This document shows positions 1-8,274 of a stretch of 64,000 bases of DNA, piece after piece. Origin of the DNA: Opacimonas sp002292215 (lineage in GTDB: Bacteria > Pseudomonadota > Gammaproteobacteria > Enterobacterales > Alteromonadaceae); NCBI GenBank assembly GCA_943846745.1, contig OX044360.1:2046001-2110000 (forward strand), in the 5' to 3' direction. The translations under genes were made by a program, and so were the position numbers. The notes below the pieces were generated by a model. It was given only the letters and a program-made list of their open reading frames with translations. It was not told where the DNA came from and did no database searches. How positions within the stretch are numbered: position 1 is the stretch's first letter; each line of letters starts with the position of its first letter.

Positions 1-209
1 CTACAGTTAATGTGGCGTTAGTTACCAATGACTACACGTCAATTTTAACTTCATTAGCGCAGTTGCAAGATTCGGTTGATGCATTTTTCGATAACATTAT
101 GGTCATGAGTGATGATGCATCATTACGTCAAAACCGCTTAGCGTTATTGTTACAACTTCGTGCATTGTTCTTATCTACTGCAGATATTTCTGTTTTAGCG
201 AACAAATAA
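1..209 (+). CDS. glyS: Glycyl-tRNA synthetase beta subunit, 3' end (partial)
   Basis: The window opens inside this gene; only about 68 C-terminal codons remain, ending with TAA at 207-209. The visible protein has the conserved GlyS tail: FFDNIMVMSDDASLRQNRL followed by LRALFLSTADIS. This is part of the anticodon-binding end of the beta chain. The alpha2beta2 enzyme charges tRNA-Gly in the cytoplasm. The AAAGGA that could serve the next gene overlaps this stop codon, so the two genes may be cotranscribed. The reading frame is open through position 3 at the left edge, so an apparent GTG at 12 is an internal codon and not a start. Confidence 0.9.
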   Translation, partial: TVNVALVTNDYTSILTSLAQLQDSVDAFFDNIMVMSDDASLRQNRLALLLQLRALFLSTADISVLANK

Positions 210-226
210 AGGATCCATGCTGTAAT

Positions 227-682
227 ATGCTTTCTCAAAAATTTCGACTGGTAATGCTTGCAGCTGTGATCACTCTCAGCGGTTGCGCATCTAATGTAAA
301 CATCCGTGAATATTTTCCGGTTGTTTCGACCACTGCATCTATTAATTACGAAGCCTTATATTTACGCGGTATTTTTAATTGGTGGGAAGCCGAACCCGCC
401 TATAAAGTCATCTCTGGGGCTGATGGATATTATGTTGACGTTAAATTAATTGCCGACGGACAGCCTTATGATTTTCGTTTCGCTGATAGTAATTATACCA
501 GTGAACTTAATTGTGGTGCGGACACACCTGACACACCTATAGCCCAAGGTCAAAAACATGATTTAGTCTGTGTTTCAGGATCACACAATCTTCAGTTTAT
601 CCCTTCAGAAACAGGCACTTATCGTTTTAAACTGCTGACCAATGGGAATCCTACACTATTAATTACACGAGTAGATTTTTAA
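227..682 (+). CDS. Small predicted lipoprotein of unknown function
   Basis: A 151-residue protein with a lipoprotein signal peptide: basic start (MLSQKFR), hydrophobic core, and lipobox LSGC with the modified cysteine at residue 20. The mature part has a stretch starting LRGIFNWWEAEPAY and ends in beta-rich sequence (TGTYRFKLL); this loosely resembles the starch-binding/E-set fold of early-set domains, but that is an inference from pattern only. The start is odd: the Shine-Dalgarno AAAGGA (208-213) is 13 bases from ATG 227, and a two-codon frame ATG-CTG-TAA sits between (217-225). It follows glyS by 17 bp and ends before a shared terminator. No function is assigned. Confidence 0.7.
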   Translation: MLSQKFRLVMLAAVITLSGCASNVNIREYFPVVSTTASINYEALYLRGIFNWWEAEPAYKVISGADGYYVDVKLIADGQPYDFRFADSNYTSELNCGADTPDTPIAQGQKHDLVCVSGSHNLQFIPSETGTYRFKLLTNGNPTLLITRVDF

Positions 683-727
683 TCCGCTATTAATTATTTG
701 TTTTGCTTAATCATATAATAATCTCAT

Positions 728-771
728 AAAAAAAGCCTTCTACTGAGTCATATACCAGTAAAAGGCTTTTT
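728..771. terminator. Bidirectional rho-independent terminator
   Basis: AAAAAGCCTT and TACTG pair with CAGTA and AAGGCTTTTT around a short loop. There is an A-run on one side and a T-run on the other, so it can stop both the plus-strand glyS/lipoprotein transcript and the minus-strand gyrB transcript, which converge here. Confidence 0.85.
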
Positions 772-804
772 GTATCTTACTTATGATACTTTGCTCGTTG
801 TGGG

Positions 805-3231
805 TTACACGTCTAAGTTTTCAACATTTAGCGCATTTGCCTCAATAAAGTGGCGGCGAGGTTCAACATGATCACCCATTAATGTGGTAAACAATTGATC
901 CGCACTTATCGCATCTTCAATCTTAACTTGCAACATACGACGTGAATCAGGATCCATTGTCGTTTCCCATAACTGACTCGGGTTCATTTCACCTAACCCT
1001 TTATAACGTTGGATATATTGACCACGTTTAGCTTCATGCATCAACCACTCTAACGCTTCTTTAAATGATTCTATAGCTTGTGTACGTTCACCACGTTGGA
1101 TATACGCACCATCACTCATCATGCCATTTATTGCATCGTTAAGGGCTGCAATCTTTTTGTATTCGCTCGACTCTACAAAATCATAATCGATATTGTAGTT
1201 GTAATCGATACCGTGCATACGCATAGTCAACTTAGTATAGAAACGATTAAACTCTTCGTCTTTTAGTACTTCCCCTAAATACGTTGCACCATCAGATTCA
1301 TCACTGGTCATCTGATTTACAAAGGAAGTAGTAAAAGCTTGCAGCTTCGCTTCATCGCTAAAGTCACTGGTACTTAATGTTTCAGAGTAAACTAACTGAT
1401 TAAGTATATCTACTGGCATTAAACGATGCATGCGAGCGATCATTTTATCTGCTGCTTGATACTGTAATACCAATGTTTCTAGTGCTACACCAGTAATTGC
1501 TGGTGCGCCTTCTGCAGTAAATAATGATGAGTTATCTACAGCAATCGATGTTAAATATGCATTAAGTGCTTCATCATCTTTTAAGTATTGCTCTTGTTTA
1601 CCTTTCTTAATTTTATACAACGGTGGCTGTGCAATATAGATATAGCCACGTTCAATAATTTCAGGCATTTGACGGAAGAAGAATGTTAGCAACAATGTAC
1701 GAATGTGAGATCCATCGACATCAGCATCGGTCATAATGATGATGCTGTGATAACGTAGTTTTTCTGGATTATATTCATCACGACCAATACCACAACCTAA
1801 TGCAGTGATTAACGTTGCAACTTCTTGTGATGATAACATTTTATCAAAACGGGCTTTCTCTACGTTGAGTATCTTACCTTTCAATGGCAGAATCGCTTGG
1901 TTTTTACGATTACGACCTTGTTTAGCAGAACCACCCGCAGAATCTCCTTCCACTATATAGAGTTCAGAGAAGGCTGGGTCTTTTTCTTGGCAATCAGCAA
2001 GCTTACCAGGTAAGCCAGCTAAATCTAATGCACCTTTACGACGAGTCATATCACGCGCTTTGCGTGCTGCATCTCGTGCGCGTGCCGCATCAATAATCTT
2101 ACCCACTATGATTTTTGCATCAGCTGGGTTTTCTAATAGATACTCTGTCAATGTTTCACCCATTGCAGACTCTACCGCTGATTTAACTTCAGACGAAACT
2201 AACTTGTCTTTAGTTTGTGATGAGAACTTAGGATCAGGGACTTTCACTGAGATGACTGCAGTTAATCCTTCACGAGCATCATCACCTGTCGCACTAGTCG
2301 AGTTTTTGTTCTTCTTATTAAATCCTTCTTTTTCCATAAAAGTATTTAATGTGCGAGTGAGTGCTGAACGGAAACCGGCTAAGTGAGTTCCACCATCACG
2401 TTGTGGAATGTTGTTAGTAAAACAATAGATATTTTCTTGGAACGAATCATTCCATTGCATTGATACTTCAACGGCAATACCATCTTCACGCTCAATGTTG
2501 AAGTTAAATGGTTTTTGATGCACAGGAGTTTTGTTTTGGTTTAAGTATTCAACAAACGCTTGAATCCCACCTTCATATTTGAAGTGGTCTTTTTTACCAT
2601 CGCGCTCGTCTTCTAGAATGATAGATACACCCGAATTTAGGAACGATAGTTCGCGCAAACGTTTAGCTAATATTTCGTAATGAAATAAGATATTAGTAAA
2701 GGTATCTTCACTTGGCCAGAAACGAATTTCGGTACCTGTAGACGTCGTATCACCAACAGCTGCTAATGGCTCACTTGGGACACCATGAATGTATTCTTGT
2801 TCGAATACTTTACCACGACGTTTAATACGTAAACGCAACTTGTGTGATAATGCATTAACTACCGAGACACCCACACCGTGTAGACCGCCTGATACTTTAT
2901 ATGAGTTATCATCGAATTTACCACCTGCGTGAAGTACTGTCATGATGACTTCGGCTGCAGATATACCCTCTTCTTCATGAATCTCCGTTGGAATACCGCG
3001 CCCATCATCCGATACCGAAACAGAATTGTCTGTGTGAATTTTGATTTTTATATCGGAACAATGACCCGCTAAGGCTTCATCAATAGAGTTATCTACTACT
3101 TCAAACACCATGTGGTGTAAACCAGTGCCATCATCGGTGTCACCAATATACATACCTGGACGTTTACGTACTGCATCAAGTCCTTTTAGGACTTTGATAC
3201 TGGACGAATCATAATTATTTTCTTCAGCCAT
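805..3231 (-). CDS. gyrB: DNA gyrase subunit B
   Basis: ATPase subunit of DNA gyrase, which with GyrA introduces negative supercoils. I chose the start MAEENNYDSS (ATG at 3231), giving 808 residues; the frame is open upstream, but those extra codons lie over the recF end and are not GyrB-like. The GHKL ATP site is visible near the N-terminus (E44 and N48 in VFEVVDNSIDEAL, then DDGRGIP). The TOPRIM domain has EGDSAGGSAKQGR and DADVDGSHIRTLL, and the C-terminus has QRYKGLGEMNP. The insert between the TOPRIM parts is the long form typical of gammaproteobacteria. The gene starts 4 bp after the recF stop and is the last of dnaA-dnaN-recF-gyrB. Confidence 0.97.
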   Translation of the reverse strand: MAEENNYDSSSIKVLKGLDAVRKRPGMYIGDTDDGTGLHHMVFEVVDNSIDEALAGHCSDIKIKIHTDNSVSVSDDGRGIPTEIHEEEGISAAEVIMTVLHAGGKFDDNSYKVSGGLHGVGVSVVNALSHKLRLRIKRRGKVFEQEYIHGVPSEPLAAVGDTTSTGTEIRFWPSEDTFTNILFHYEILAKRLRELSFLNSGVSIILEDERDGKKDHFKYEGGIQAFVEYLNQNKTPVHQKPFNFNIEREDGIAVEVSMQWNDSFQENIYCFTNNIPQRDGGTHLAGFRSALTRTLNTFMEKEGFNKKNKNSTSATGDDAREGLTAVISVKVPDPKFSSQTKDKLVSSEVKSAVESAMGETLTEYLLENPADAKIIVGKIIDAARARDAARKARDMTRRKGALDLAGLPGKLADCQEKDPAFSELYIVEGDSAGGSAKQGRNRKNQAILPLKGKILNVEKARFDKMLSSQEVATLITALGCGIGRDEYNPEKLRYHSIIIMTDADVDGSHIRTLLLTFFFRQMPEIIERGYIYIAQPPLYKIKKGKQEQYLKDDEALNAYLTSIAVDNSSLFTAEGAPAITGVALETLVLQYQAADKMIARMHRLMPVDILNQLVYSETLSTSDFSDEAKLQAFTTSFVNQMTSDESDGATYLGEVLKDEEFNRFYTKLTMRMHGIDYNYNIDYDFVESSEYKKIAALNDAINGMMSDGAYIQRGERTQAIESFKEALEWLMHEAKRGQYIQRYKGLGEMNPSQLWETTMDPDSRRMLQVKIEDAISADQLFTTLMGDHVEPRRHFIEANALNVENLDV

Positions 3232-3235
3232 ATAC

Positions 3236-4336
3236 TCACTGCTCCTCTTCGACGTGGCCATGTTCCACGTGAAACATTTTCTTATCATTATATTCTTCAA
3301 CAAACGAAAGATGTGATTTCTCGATTGCTGTTACAAACAATTGCGTGTTTGTTGCTAAGAGCGCTTCGATAAAGTTTTTACGTTTATCCAAATCTAACTC
3401 TGCACCAATATCGTCTAACAAAAAAATGCCCGACTTATTGGTGGTTTCAAATAAATGTAGCGTTTGGGATAATTGTAATGCTGCTACCAGCATACGTAAT
3501 TGTCCTCGAGATAAACGTTCAATAGCGATGATACCATCTGCTTTAATTTTTATATCTGCTTTGTGAATACCTACTGAGGTAAATCCCATCCGCGAATCAT
3601 ACGTTGTTTTTTCTTTTAAAGCAGAGATGAAATCAATCGATTTATCCCAACCCCGATTATACGAAATTTCTAGGGAAAACTCAGGTAAAAATTGCTCTGA
3701 AATGCGTTTAAATATCAATTTAAGCGCAGAAATATACTTTTGCCTATCATCATCTATCTTTTCACCATATATCGCCAACTGGAGGCTCCAATAATCTAAT
3801 TGGATACTGTCTATTTTTTTACCAGTTTGTTGCATTTTCAATAATGCATTACGTTGTTTGAGGACTTTGGCATAGCCAATAGATAGGTCATAAAAAGATT
3901 GTTCCACGTGAAACAATCCCCAATCTAAGAATCTTCTTCGCTGTGTTGGCGAACCCAATAATAGATCTGTCGATTGCGGTGTAAATATTTGCACGGGAAT
4001 ATAGGAGACTAAATTAGCTAAACGTTGCGAACGTTCACCGTTAATACTACATAAAAACTCGTCTTTGCTGTTACGCATTAATCCAATTTTATGAGTTTCG
4101 TTTTTATTATCGGTACACTCTGCAAATACACTAAATTGTGAGTGTGTAGATTGAATAACAGAACGGTGTTTATTGGTGCGAAAAGAACGACCAAAACCAA
4201 GATAATGTAGGGATTCTAAAAAGGAAGATTTACCGCTGCCGTTTTGCCCCACCACCACATTAAGATGTGGTGAGGGATAAATAGTCGCAGATTCAATGTT
4301 TCGAAATTGCGAGATCTGGACTTTGTCCAGTTTCAT
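3236..4336 (-). CDS. recF: DNA replication and repair protein RecF
   Basis: SMC-like ATPase that with RecO and RecR loads RecA at single-strand gaps. The 366 residues match the family length. Walker A is GQNGSGKSS at residues 30-38; the ABC signature is LSRGQLRML; Walker B is IFLLDDIGAELD. The gene lies between dnaN (about 20 bp) and gyrB (4 bp) in the usual order. Oddity: two identical parS-like 16-mers are embedded in the coding sequence, read in the protein as MFHVEH near the C-terminus and LFHVEQ in the middle (about residues 141-146). Confidence 0.96.
   Translation of the reverse strand: MKLDKVQISQFRNIESATIYPSPHLNVVVGQNGSGKSSFLESLHYLGFGRSFRTNKHRSVIQSTHSQFSVFAECTDNKNETHKIGLMRNSKDEFLCSINGERSQRLANLVSYIPVQIFTPQSTDLLLGSPTQRRRFLDWGLFHVEQSFYDLSIGYAKVLKQRNALLKMQQTGKKIDSIQLDYWSLQLAIYGEKIDDDRQKYISALKLIFKRISEQFLPEFSLEISYNRGWDKSIDFISALKEKTTYDSRMGFTSVGIHKADIKIKADGIIAIERLSRGQLRMLVAALQLSQTLHLFETTNKSGIFLLDDIGAELDLDKRKNFIEALLATNTQLFVTAIEKSHLSFVEEYNDKKMFHVEHGHVEEEQ
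3261..3276. other. parS-like centromere site 1 (inside recF)
   Basis: TGTTCCACGTGAAACA differs by one base from the general chromosomal parS consensus TGTTTCACGTGAAACA. It would be bound by the ParB encoded at 20781-21668. It lies near the 3' end of recF. Confidence 0.85.
3900..3915. other. parS-like centromere site 2 (inside recF)
   Basis: A second exact copy of TGTTCCACGTGAAACA, 639 bp from the first and in the same orientation. Both sites are about 13 kb from the candidate oriC, within the range known for Pseudomonas-type parS clusters. Confidence 0.85.
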
Positions 4337-4355
4337 AATAAATTCAAGCTAAGGA

Positions 4356-5462
4356 CTAAAGACGCATTGGCATGATGACGTATAATGCCGAACTATCCAT
4401 GGCGTCTTCAATGAGTGCACTGGCGTTTGAATCCGATAAGTTAAACTTAACATCATCAGTTTTTAATGCATTCATGACATCAATCAAATATGCCACGTTA
4501 AAGCCAATTTCAAGATCTTCACCTTGATAGTTAACATCTACAATTTCTTCTGCTTCTTCTTGCTCAGGGTTATTGGCGGTAATCTTCAACTCACCAGCAG
4601 ATAAGTTTAATCGAACACCACGAAATTTTTCATTTGATAAAATAGATGCACGACTAAATGCTTTTTTCATTACGTCTTTATTAGCAATCACTGCTTTAGT
4701 GGTTTCTTTCGGTAATACACGACGGTGATCAGGAAAACGTCCATCAACCAATTTAGAAGTAAAAACAAAATCTGCAGACTTGACACTAATATGGTTAGAA
4801 CCAATTTTAATTTTAACCGAACTATCATTTGATTCAATCAAGCGGTTAATTTCAAGTACACCTTTACGAGGAATAATCACCTGACGAACTGGAAGTGTAT
4901 CCGTCGTATACGCTAAATTACATAACGCTAAACGGTGACCATCAGTCGCAACCGTACGAATATTGTTTTCTTCAGTTTCTAATGACATTCCATTTAAATA
5001 ATAACGCACATCTTGCTGTGCCATAGCAAAGCTAGTGCTATCAATTAAATGCTTTAAATCACTTTGCGAAATAACAAACTCAACGTCTGCTTGCCAATCT
5101 TCTAAGTTAGGATAATCAGCTGCATTTAACGTAGAAAGAGTATAACGCCCACGACCTGAACGTATCGTCGCTTTATTACCATCAACCTGGAACGTAATAT
5201 CATTTCCGTCAGAAAGACCACGACATATATCTACTAATTTTTTAGCCGGGACAGTAATCTCACCTTCTTCATAACCTTCAGATGATAGAGCTAAATGAGA
5301 AATGAGTTCTACTTCTAAATCTGTTCCTGTTAATGTCAACGTACCATCTTTTACGACTAATAAAATATTAGATAAAATTGGTAGAGTATGGCGACGTTCA
5401 ATTGCACCAGAAACTAATTGCAACGGTTGTAAAAATTGTTCACGGCTGATCGTAAATTTCAT
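4356..5462 (-). CDS. dnaN: DNA polymerase III beta sliding clamp
   Basis: Ring-shaped processivity clamp of the replicative polymerase. The 368 residues (E. coli 366) begin MKFTISREQFLQPLQLVSGA and end in YVIMPMRL, the conserved C-terminus of the clamp. Internal family blocks are visible (ATDGHRLAL; ANNPEQEEAEE). It sits about 50 bp after dnaA and 20 bp before recF, on the same strand, so it is probably transcribed from the dnaA promoter as in other proteobacteria. Confidence 0.97.
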   Translation of the reverse strand: MKFTISREQFLQPLQLVSGAIERRHTLPILSNILLVVKDGTLTLTGTDLEVELISHLALSSEGYEEGEITVPAKKLVDICRGLSDGNDITFQVDGNKATIRSGRGRYTLSTLNAADYPNLEDWQADVEFVISQSDLKHLIDSTSFAMAQQDVRYYLNGMSLETEENNIRTVATDGHRLALCNLAYTTDTLPVRQVIIPRKGVLEINRLIESNDSSVKIKIGSNHISVKSADFVFTSKLVDGRFPDHRRVLPKETTKAVIANKDVMKKAFSRASILSNEKFRGVRLNLSAGELKITANNPEQEEAEEIVDVNYQGEDLEIGFNVAYLIDVMNALKTDDVKFNLSDSNASALIEDAMDSSALYVIMPMRL

Positions 5463-5513
5463 GGTCAGGATCTCATTGGCTGTAAGCGTTATTTCATTAT
5501 GCCATTCTAATGC

Positions 5514-6935
5514 TTAAGAAGACAAAGTTCTAATTAAATTCTTGTAGTCTTCCTTTATATCATGACTTTCTTCTTTTAACTGTTCGATTTTTCGACAAGC
5601 ATGCAAAACAGTCGTGTGATCCCTGCCCCCAAATCCATTGCCTATTTCAGGTAAACTGTGGTTAGTCAATTCCTTAGCTAGAGCCATCGCCATTTGTCTT
5701 GGACGAGCAACACTTCGACTTCGGCGTTTGGATAATATATCAGCAACTTTAATTTTATAATAATCAGCAACTGTCTTTTGAATATTATCCACAGTCACTA
5801 ATTTATCTTGTAACGCTAATAAATCACGTAATGCTTCACGAACAAAATCAATACTTATCTCACGCCCTGTAAAATTAGCATTAGCAATTACCCTATTTAA
5901 GGCACCTTCTAATTCACGTACATTTGTACGTAAACGTTTCGCGATAAAGAAGGCAACTTCATTGGGGAGTTTAATTTTATTTTCTTCTGCCTTGCGCATT
6001 AATATAGCAACACGAGTTTCTAATTCCGGAGGCTCAATAGCTATCGTTAAACCCCAACCGAATCGTGATTTAAGGCGGTCTTCTACCCCGACAATTTCTT
6101 TAGGGTATTTGTCAGACGTGAGGATAATCTGTTGGTTACCTTCTAACAAAGCATTAAATGTGTGAAAAAATTCTTCTTGTGAACGATCTTTGCCTGCAAA
6201 AAATTGGATATCATCAATCAATAATGCGTCGACCGAACGATAATACCGTTTAAAATCATCAATCGCATTATTTTGTAATGCCTTAACCATATCTTGGACG
6301 AAACGCTCAGAATGCATATAGACAATCTTAGCATTGGGTTTAGTCGCAGCAATCCCATTCCCTACCGCATGTAACAAGTGAGTTTTACCTAAACCTGTAC
6401 CGCCATAAATAAATAAAGGATTATATGCACCACCAGGATCATTTGCCACAGACGTAGCTGCAGCTCGCGCTAACTGGTTTGACTTACCTTCAACAAAATT
6501 ATCAAATTGGTAATTAGGATTAATATTACTTTTATATTGCGATACCATAGGCGGAATATCTGCCGTTGCAGCAACAGAAACTACAGGCGCTTTTGGTTGA
6601 GTTGCGGCGGGCATACTAGTTTGGATTGAAGAATTGGAAACACCTGAAGATAAAGGCGTATTTGATTGATTTGAACGTTTGGCAAATACATCCAAAATTA
6701 ACTTAGGAGGCTCACCTGGGGCAGAATGATATTCACTTATTAAATGAGAAATTTGATTAAGGTATTTATCTCTGACCCAATCAAGCACGAAACGATTTGG
6801 TGCAAAAAGTGTGATGGCAATTAATTGTCCTTCTTCTAATTGCAAATCAGCCTGTAATGGTCTTATCCACATATTAAATTGCTGTGCGTCTAAATCAAGC
6901 GACAAACGCTCTAGACACTGCTCCCAAAGTTGCAT
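5514..6935 (-). CDS. dnaA: Chromosomal replication initiator DnaA
   Basis: AAA+ protein that binds DnaA boxes and opens oriC. Of 473 residues, domain I is at the N-terminus (LWEQCLERL to MWIRPLQAD), a Ser/Thr/Pro-rich linker covers about 85-135, Walker A GGTGLGKTH is at 178-186, Walker B LLIDD at 238-242, and the DNA-binding helix-turn-helix carries the DnaA signature GGRDHTTVLHACRKI from 436. The first ATG (6935) gives the usual start. The presumed promoter at 6968-6995 is interleaved with DnaA-box-like 9-mers, suggesting autoregulation. Confidence 0.98.
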   Translation of the reverse strand: MQLWEQCLERLSLDLDAQQFNMWIRPLQADLQLEEGQLIAITLFAPNRFVLDWVRDKYLNQISHLISEYHSAPGEPPKLILDVFAKRSNQSNTPLSSGVSNSSIQTSMPAATQPKAPVVSVAATADIPPMVSQYKSNINPNYQFDNFVEGKSNQLARAAATSVANDPGGAYNPLFIYGGTGLGKTHLLHAVGNGIAATKPNAKIVYMHSERFVQDMVKALQNNAIDDFKRYYRSVDALLIDDIQFFAGKDRSQEEFFHTFNALLEGNQQIILTSDKYPKEIVGVEDRLKSRFGWGLTIAIEPPELETRVAILMRKAEENKIKLPNEVAFFIAKRLRTNVRELEGALNRVIANANFTGREISIDFVREALRDLLALQDKLVTVDNIQKTVADYYKIKVADILSKRRSRSVARPRQMAMALAKELTNHSLPEIGNGFGGRDHTTVLHACRKIEQLKEESHDIKEDYKNLIRTLSS

Positions 6936-7338
6936 ATCAAACCCTTTATAATTATTATCTGTGGCTAATTATACGCCTATCCACAGTCCAAACAATAAAT
7001 AATATAGCTCTAGACGTTAAGCGACTGTATTTATTATATTTTTACTTGTGGATAAAAAATCAATATAAGCTGAATATTGTCACTAAATCAGTGGGTAATG
7101 GGATATTTAGGGGTATAAACATGAATCATAAATAGCATTAAAGATTAACGCTGTGGATAAATAATAAACGATTATAATTATCCAATGCAGGCAAATATTT
7201 TGGCACATAAAAACGAAATAAACGGTTAAATTGCGAGTAAAGCGTATTTAGTTATGATCAATATAATGGTCTATAATTGATAACTAATAATGTTGATCAT
7301 TTTCTGCGCGATTTATGTAATAAACGGTGCATTAAGCA
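6936..7338. promoter_or_regulatory. dnaA-rpmH intergenic region with DnaA boxes and dnaA promoter
   Basis: AT-rich spacer between divergent dnaA and rpmH. Perfect DnaA boxes (TTATCCACA) lie on the minus strand at 7047-7055 and 7152-7160; one-mismatch boxes lie at 6977-6985 (CTATCCACA, plus) and 6960-6968 (TTAGCCACA, minus). A possible dnaA promoter on the minus strand is TATAAT at 6968-6973 and TTGTTT at 6990-6995, 16-bp spacer, so the near-consensus boxes lie within and beside it. In pseudomonads this interval is oriC; here a stronger candidate exists at 16990-17310. It could be a regulatory region, a second initiation region, or both. Confidence 0.6.
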
Positions 7339-7367
7339 TTGACAAAACGTGATTAGATCTCTATTAT
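7339..7367 (+). promoter_or_regulatory. sigma-70 promoter of rpmH operon
   Basis: TTGACA at 7339-7344, a 17-bp spacer, and TATTAT at 7362-7367, close to the ideal sigma-70 pattern. It lies about 145 bp before rpmH and would drive rpmH-rnpA-yidD-yidC. Confidence 0.75.
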
Positions 7368-7510
7368 TGCGCGTCCTTTTACAGCGGTATTGATGAATTT
7401 CACGTCATTGGCTTAATCGAACCTATATTTATATAGTGGTATATGTTCAGCCGGTAACAACATTTTTCACGCATTGTGTTTAACTAAACTATAAAGTAGA
7501 GACTTAGGTA

Positions 7511-7645
7511 ATGAAAAGAACATTTCAACCAAGCAATTTAAAACGCGCTCGTTCACATGGTTTCCGTGCTCGCATGGCAACTAAAAATGGTCGTAAGATT
7601 CTTGCAAATCGTCGTGCAAAAGGTCGCGCACGTTTATCTGCATAA
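7511..7645 (+). CDS. rpmH: 50S ribosomal protein L34
   Basis: A 44-residue, very basic protein starting MKRTFQPSNLKRARSHGF and ending RAKGRARLSA, the full conserved L34 sequence. It is part of the large ribosomal subunit. First gene of rpmH-rnpA-yidD-yidC, 24 bp before rnpA. Confidence 0.97.
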   Translation: MKRTFQPSNLKRARSHGFRARMATKNGRKILANRRAKGRARLSA

Positions 7646-7669
7646 TCAAAGCACATAACGAGTATTAAA

Positions 7670-8032
7670 GTGGGTAACGTATCGTTCACTCGGGAGTTAC
7701 GCCTGTTAACTCCGGCCCACTTTAGTTATGTTTTTTCTGAAGCTGTACCTGCACCTTCGAAACACGTTACTATCCTCGCACGCATTAACTCACAAAATGA
7801 CCATCCTCGGTTAGGTATAACTATTGCCAAAAATCGTGTTAAGAAAGCACATGACCGTAATAGATTAAAGCGCGTTATTAGAGAAAGTTTCCGTCATCAC
7901 CAGCATTTTTTACCAAATGTTGATATTATCGTGATCGGAAAGAGTAATCTTGATACTCTTAGCAACCAAGAATTTAATGAACTGCTTAACACCCTATGGA
8001 AAAAGCTAAAAATACGCTGCGAAAAATCTTAA
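7670..8032 (+). CDS. rnpA: Ribonuclease P protein component
   Basis: Basic protein that supports the RNase P RNA in maturing tRNA 5' ends. It has 120 residues and starts at GTG 7670. The family signature RNRLKRVIRESFR is at about residues 62-74, and the upstream LGITIAKNRVKKAHDRN is also typical. Its 3' end overlaps the start of yidD by 37 bp, a common arrangement. Confidence 0.95.
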   Translation: MGNVSFTRELRLLTPAHFSYVFSEAVPAPSKHVTILARINSQNDHPRLGITIAKNRVKKAHDRNRLKRVIRESFRHHQHFLPNVDIIVIGKSNLDTLSNQEFNELLNTLWKKLKIRCEKS

Positions 8033-8265
8033 TTTTTCCATTTATAGCGCTGATTAGATTTTACCAAATCGCTATTTCTCCTTTTTTAGGCAGTAATTGT
8101 CGGTTTCATCCTACGTGTTCGCAGTATGCGTTAGATTCATTTAAGACCTATGGATGTATAAAAGGTGTTTGGTTATCTGGCCGTCGCATATTAAAATGTC
8201 ATCCGTTTCATCCAGGTGGGATTGATCCCGTGCCTGATAACAATAAAAATCACAAACCTAAGTAA
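7996..8265 (+). CDS. yidD: Membrane protein insertion efficiency factor YidD
   Basis: An 89-residue membrane-associated protein that assists YidC/Sec insertion. Family blocks FYQIAISPFLGSNCRFHPTC and SQYALD are visible, followed by the conserved RRILKCHPFHPGGIDPVP. The start ATG lies inside rnpA, so translation of the two is probably coupled; yidC follows after 9 bp. Confidence 0.95.
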   Translation: MEKAKNTLRKILIFPFIALIRFYQIAISPFLGSNCRFHPTCSQYALDSFKTYGCIKGVWLSGRRILKCHPFHPGGIDPVPDNNKNHKPK

Positions 8266-8274
8266 GAGACCAAA

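Noticed and set aside
7356..7368. GATCTCTATTATT resembles an E. coli oriC 13-mer
   Set aside because: It is better explained as the -10 region of the strong rpmH promoter (TTGACA-17-TATTAT).
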